Positions 63,301 to 64,000 of a DNA stretch of 64,000 nt are shown here, piece after piece; position 1 is the first letter of the stretch; each line of letters opens with the position of its first letter. The notes beneath the pieces were generated by a model that saw only the letters and a list, made by a program, of their open reading frames with translations, searched no databases and was not told the origin of the DNA. The DNA comes from Pusillimonas sp. UBA3987 (lineage in GTDB: Bacteria > Pseudomonadota > Gammaproteobacteria > Burkholderiales > Burkholderiaceae_B), in assembly GCA_002384935.1 (NCBI GenBank), contig DGCD01000003.1:62001-126000 (forward strand), written 5' to 3'. Both the position numbers and the translations under genes were made by a program.

Positions 63301-63673
63301 CGAGTCTGATTCAGGTCCGCTGCAGCTGGAAGTGGGCTCGGCCAGGCAGACACAAATGGTGGTCAGCCCCACCCTTGAAACGGGCGCGTCTTTCGATGTG
63401 GGTTCGGATACGTTGATGCGGGCATATGCCGGTGCAGGCGTCAGTATTTATTCCGATACCTCGCACAGTAGCCAGAATCGTTTCAATAAAGCGTTAACGT
63501 CCAGCGGAACATTTACCTCCGAGCAGGAAACACCCTCTGTATTGGGTCGTTTGAGCTTGGGTGTGGAGTTTGCCAGCGAGGATAATTTAAGCTTTAGCGC
63601 CGAATACGATCTGCAGGCCGGCGGTGGCTATCGTTCGCAAAATTTGAATGCACGGTTAAAGTATCGCTTTTAA
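57308..63673 (+). CDS. Giant glycine-rich autotransporter (type V secretion)
   Basis: A 2121-residue surface protein. A signal peptide ends near AAGAQAG (about 25). The passenger is Gly/Ser/Asn-rich and repeats a core like VAQSIGGGGG about 16 times between residues 455 and 1515, at roughly 50-110-residue spacing, consistent with a long beta-solenoid. A non-repetitive region (about 1515-1830) precedes a C-terminal autotransporter barrel (about 1840-2121, VWAEATGNHTDQ onward) ending in Phe (LKYRF). Proposed role is adhesion, aggregation or biofilm. The gene directly follows a two-component pair. Start ATG at 57308 lies in a hairpin-flanked leader. Confidence 0.93.
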   Translation: MKKPLFVPNVVLMSLFAYAAGAQAGTARVETDETSASLQWIVNNRSVAPGTNIDVSSGFSAKLALGKSSDFLKQWLVFQNNSSESPLSMTATIGDLYTDYSTAVLTGKPTHSYVSIIGQGTQDSHHSTGGVGPNLDIQVEGVSVEASLDDGKFDAAGNNGPTSVYHFRSEGAQGSHSNGVGRGFDAGTVSYGSYGGASITGSGTLAEGGSSLPWEAGGALVTVMSKGGQATNDGTVALSGGFGGDVSVHSADDLTLNVNAHANSPMVGLLALSQGGKGTINNYTSGAGSNGKGGIVDVTFQGTVKGSKPYSIGLVAASVGAATQSDISDLHASPSGGGSNVTLKLVAAHVNLGSTNTIGLVATSTAQNPSSGKGFRISGNSYRDVLVSLDAGSSVSVGNTTDTATATDTTIGILASSAVGWSSQPFLGTAPSSLSSPGKVGNVTIENKGSITALGSGAIGVVAQSIAGNGASASGGFLPFIGDSGGSGGTAGTVTYKGDGGQIIAKGAGATGLLMQSIAGGGGNGGNAKGLFVAVGGDGGHGGEAGTVSFSQKNRASITTEGNYAQGVVLQSVGGGGGNGGHASSYSIGTPTSTSIGGRGGIGGDGGALEFGGLSDSGSDQTSTITTSGQHAHGVVAHTIGSGGGKGGAAHSYDGGVGLNVALGVGGDGGHGGHGGDIKGANGASAASSFGDVVTTGHDAIGMLLQSIGGGGGVGGASTADAFSTLSIPEVPNINVGISVGGTGGMAGNGGKIDFDLANNMTTRGAFSHGFVLQSVGGGGGMGGDATAGAAAILANNEFTMDTALGIGGSGGGGGKGGAIALGLSGTQATRGHGASAILAQSTGGGGGAGGVGNSATVVAIPLEEKNYQLGLSAGGKGGSGATGGNITVTTHSDSVLSTLGSGAPALVAQSVGGGGGVAGNAGSQGIGGKLTTKVSVGGDGGSGNHGGNVTVSHAGKITTGGRYQVQYQTDSGETALTTPIALGGSSHGIVAQSIGGGGGMAGNADPAKSILPDLAETIIDDVNKIMDAKGTILWVASRVVNWEKKEHEFPKSYSVSLAVGGTGGGGGNGGDVDVMLEKGAQIVTQGHRSYGIFAQSVGGGGGEAGEATGDAILDADAELSPLTGADFSLGINVGGGGGAAGDGGAVSVNTGNFGSNQRDNFITTAGYASHAVFMQSVGGGGGVGHEGSIFGVGEKLAGADVPPITLGKASSSSGASGKGGEIYYGAPSKPASQRAWITTAGDDAAAIFAQSVGGGGGTATMGCTNSGLSTSQVTSACHTNADTATSDTPFSDVPKRFVNGQQSYKLIISPQGGAWSDGGSVSLLPGAGTYTTTGNRSPAFMAQSIGGGGGYITTHNEHIESATINGINGGTGGDILVDLRDVTINTSGHGAWGVLAQSIGSGGGVLADLAGEVTFENTGISSSRKSGQHGGDINITVRSGSDINVGTGMTSVANAHGIVAQSLGSSGGLRSDGDKLVFDGKNSSVSDGYGGAINITVERNASVFTDATGGIGLLAHSSGKYANHDKKGITVQVDGDVIGGHTGNSPITGNHLDGVGVMVMGGAVKDSGFANTINVNGRVLSGNTSSGYAIKTDHGLTNINNSGTITGSVDMGSTPGTFNNHESGTLEMGNIYRVGDNSLHNYGTLQVGTEQSVATTTLYGTVHQYDSGRLVFTVDARAASGAKHDKLVVNGTANLGGVIEVYADSLLPGSYAFIDATNLNFTGSFADALLYDWVPTFSASGLSATPTANFNGAHLNLRGTAARLAEYLARGWQSADIAKAGLFGHLHHIESSEDYQETLEQLGGQQFHAQTQQMVASAFGGFNDALRCPRDGMGVRQGTDGCVWAEATGNHTDQSAQSENLGFESEGGGVRMGAQRALNDVVTLGGAFGVNRNRLTSTGFSSKGNTFDATVSLSRDVGNWTFSGAVMAAHGRFYNDRTVDLGSGGASRGLNATYSSHSTTTLLGTRLRAAYNMNFDNYYLRPLVDVDVLYSRSPSFTESDSGPLQLEVGSARQTQMVVSPTLETGASFDVGSDTLMRAYAGAGVSIYSDTSHSSQNRFNKALTSSGTFTSEQETPSVLGRLSLGVEFASEDNLSFSAEYDLQAGGGYRSQNLNARLKYRF

Positions 63674-63858
63674 GCTGGCGGTAATGGTTGTAGCGGTTTC
63701 TTAGCGCTTTTCGCAACACTTTTTCGCCGCTGGTTTCAAATAAGCGGTTGTTTGGCCCAGGGAGGAAATAGGACAAGCTTTATTGCTCCAACTAGCATAT
63801 GCTGTACTTATGGCCCTGGCAATTTCGTCTGGCCATCCATTGACCAATGGAGGTCGTA

Positions 63859-64000
63859 ATGGACAAAAAAGGTAAATCTCCGAAAAAACCGCAACGCCCG
63901 GCGCCGACACTGAATGAAGCGGGTTGGCCCACCCAGAATAAAGGTCCTGTGCCTGGCAAGGGGAGTGCGATGCAAGATCGTAAACCCGTAGGTCGGAGTG
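63859..64000 (+). CDS. Small basic protein, cut by the window edge
   Basis: An open frame from ATG at 63859, preceded by a good ribosome site GGAGGT four bases upstream and a CCATTG-AC-CAATGG palindrome (63837-63850). The visible 47 codons start MDKKGKSPKKPQRPAPTLNEAG and are rich in Lys, Pro and Gly, with no Cys. No family is recognised. The 3' end is outside the window. The 185 bases between the autotransporter stop and this gene contain no terminator that I can support. Confidence 0.55.
   Translation, partial: MDKKGKSPKKPQRPAPTLNEAGWPTQNKGPVPGKGSAMQDRKPVGRS

Noticed and set aside
1..64000. tRNA, rRNA, CRISPR arrays, insertion sequences, integrases or attachment sites
   Set aside because: None seen on either strand. 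Large repeats are confined to the autotransporter coding region.

Overview
The window reads as a chromosomal segment of a betaproteobacterium, most likely family Alcaligenaceae (Bordetella/Advenella/Pusillimonas relatives). The basis is the gene order hisS-yfgM-bamB-der-hisC-hfq-hflX-hflK-hflC-hisZ-purA-phosphoribosyltransferase-rpsU-dnaG-rpoD, which is typical of that group, the long Lys/Ala-rich N-terminus of RpoD, and a moderate GC content (mid-50s percent by eye). The genus cannot be fixed from the sequence alone. No rRNA, tRNA, CRISPR array, transposase or integrase was seen.

Region 1 (1-17.7 kb, all + strand) is housekeeping: histidine-tRNA charging and histidine biosynthesis (hisS, hisC, hisZ), envelope biogenesis (yfgM, bamB), ribosome assembly (der), RNA chaperone and membrane-protease control (hfq, hflX, hflK, hflC), purine synthesis and salvage (purA, a PRTase), and the macromolecular synthesis operon rpsU-dnaG-rpoD. 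Genes are tightly packed with several 4-base start/stop overlaps. Clear intrinsic terminators follow hfq, hflC and rpoD.

Region 2 (17.7-32.6 kb) is mixed: a DHA2 drug-efflux transporter, a DUF3820 protein, a luciferase-like monooxygenase, a secreted nuclease, a DNA photolyase, a TonB-dependent receptor next to a decayed response-regulator gene, a CPA1 Na+/H+ antiporter, an alpha/beta hydrolase, a pirin, an I78-type inhibitor lipoprotein, and a LysR regulator divergent from a BASS-type transporter plus a formamidase-like hydrolase.

Region 3 (32.2-41.1 kb) looks like a catabolic locus for an unidentified, probably aromatic compound. A minus-strand operon encodes a two-subunit Rieske dioxygenase, an enolase-superfamily enzyme and a VOC protein. 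Divergent from it are a TetR regulator and then a CoxG-like protein with a three-subunit molybdenum hydroxylase (order M-S-L). Inverted repeats lie in both promoter regions. No ferredoxin or reductase for the dioxygenase is present in the window.

Region 4 (41.1-49.9 kb) holds a chemoreceptor with a sigma-28-like promoter, metE divergent from metR with an exact MetR box, a KtrB/TrkH-KtrA potassium uptake pair, a cold-shock protein, and a RES-Xre toxin-antitoxin pair whose promoter is buried in palindromes.

Region 5 (49.9-64 kb) holds a polyamine-type ABC transporter operon (minus strand) and, divergently, a 7TMR-DISM histidine kinase, an OmpR-type response regulator and a 2121-residue glycine-rich autotransporter. 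The 108-base gap in front of the autotransporter carries three TTGAGA repeats at exact 9-base spacing and a hairpin over the ribosome-binding region, suggesting that the two-component pair controls this surface protein. This module and the catabolic locus are the most interesting parts of the window. A small basic protein starts at the right edge and is cut by it.
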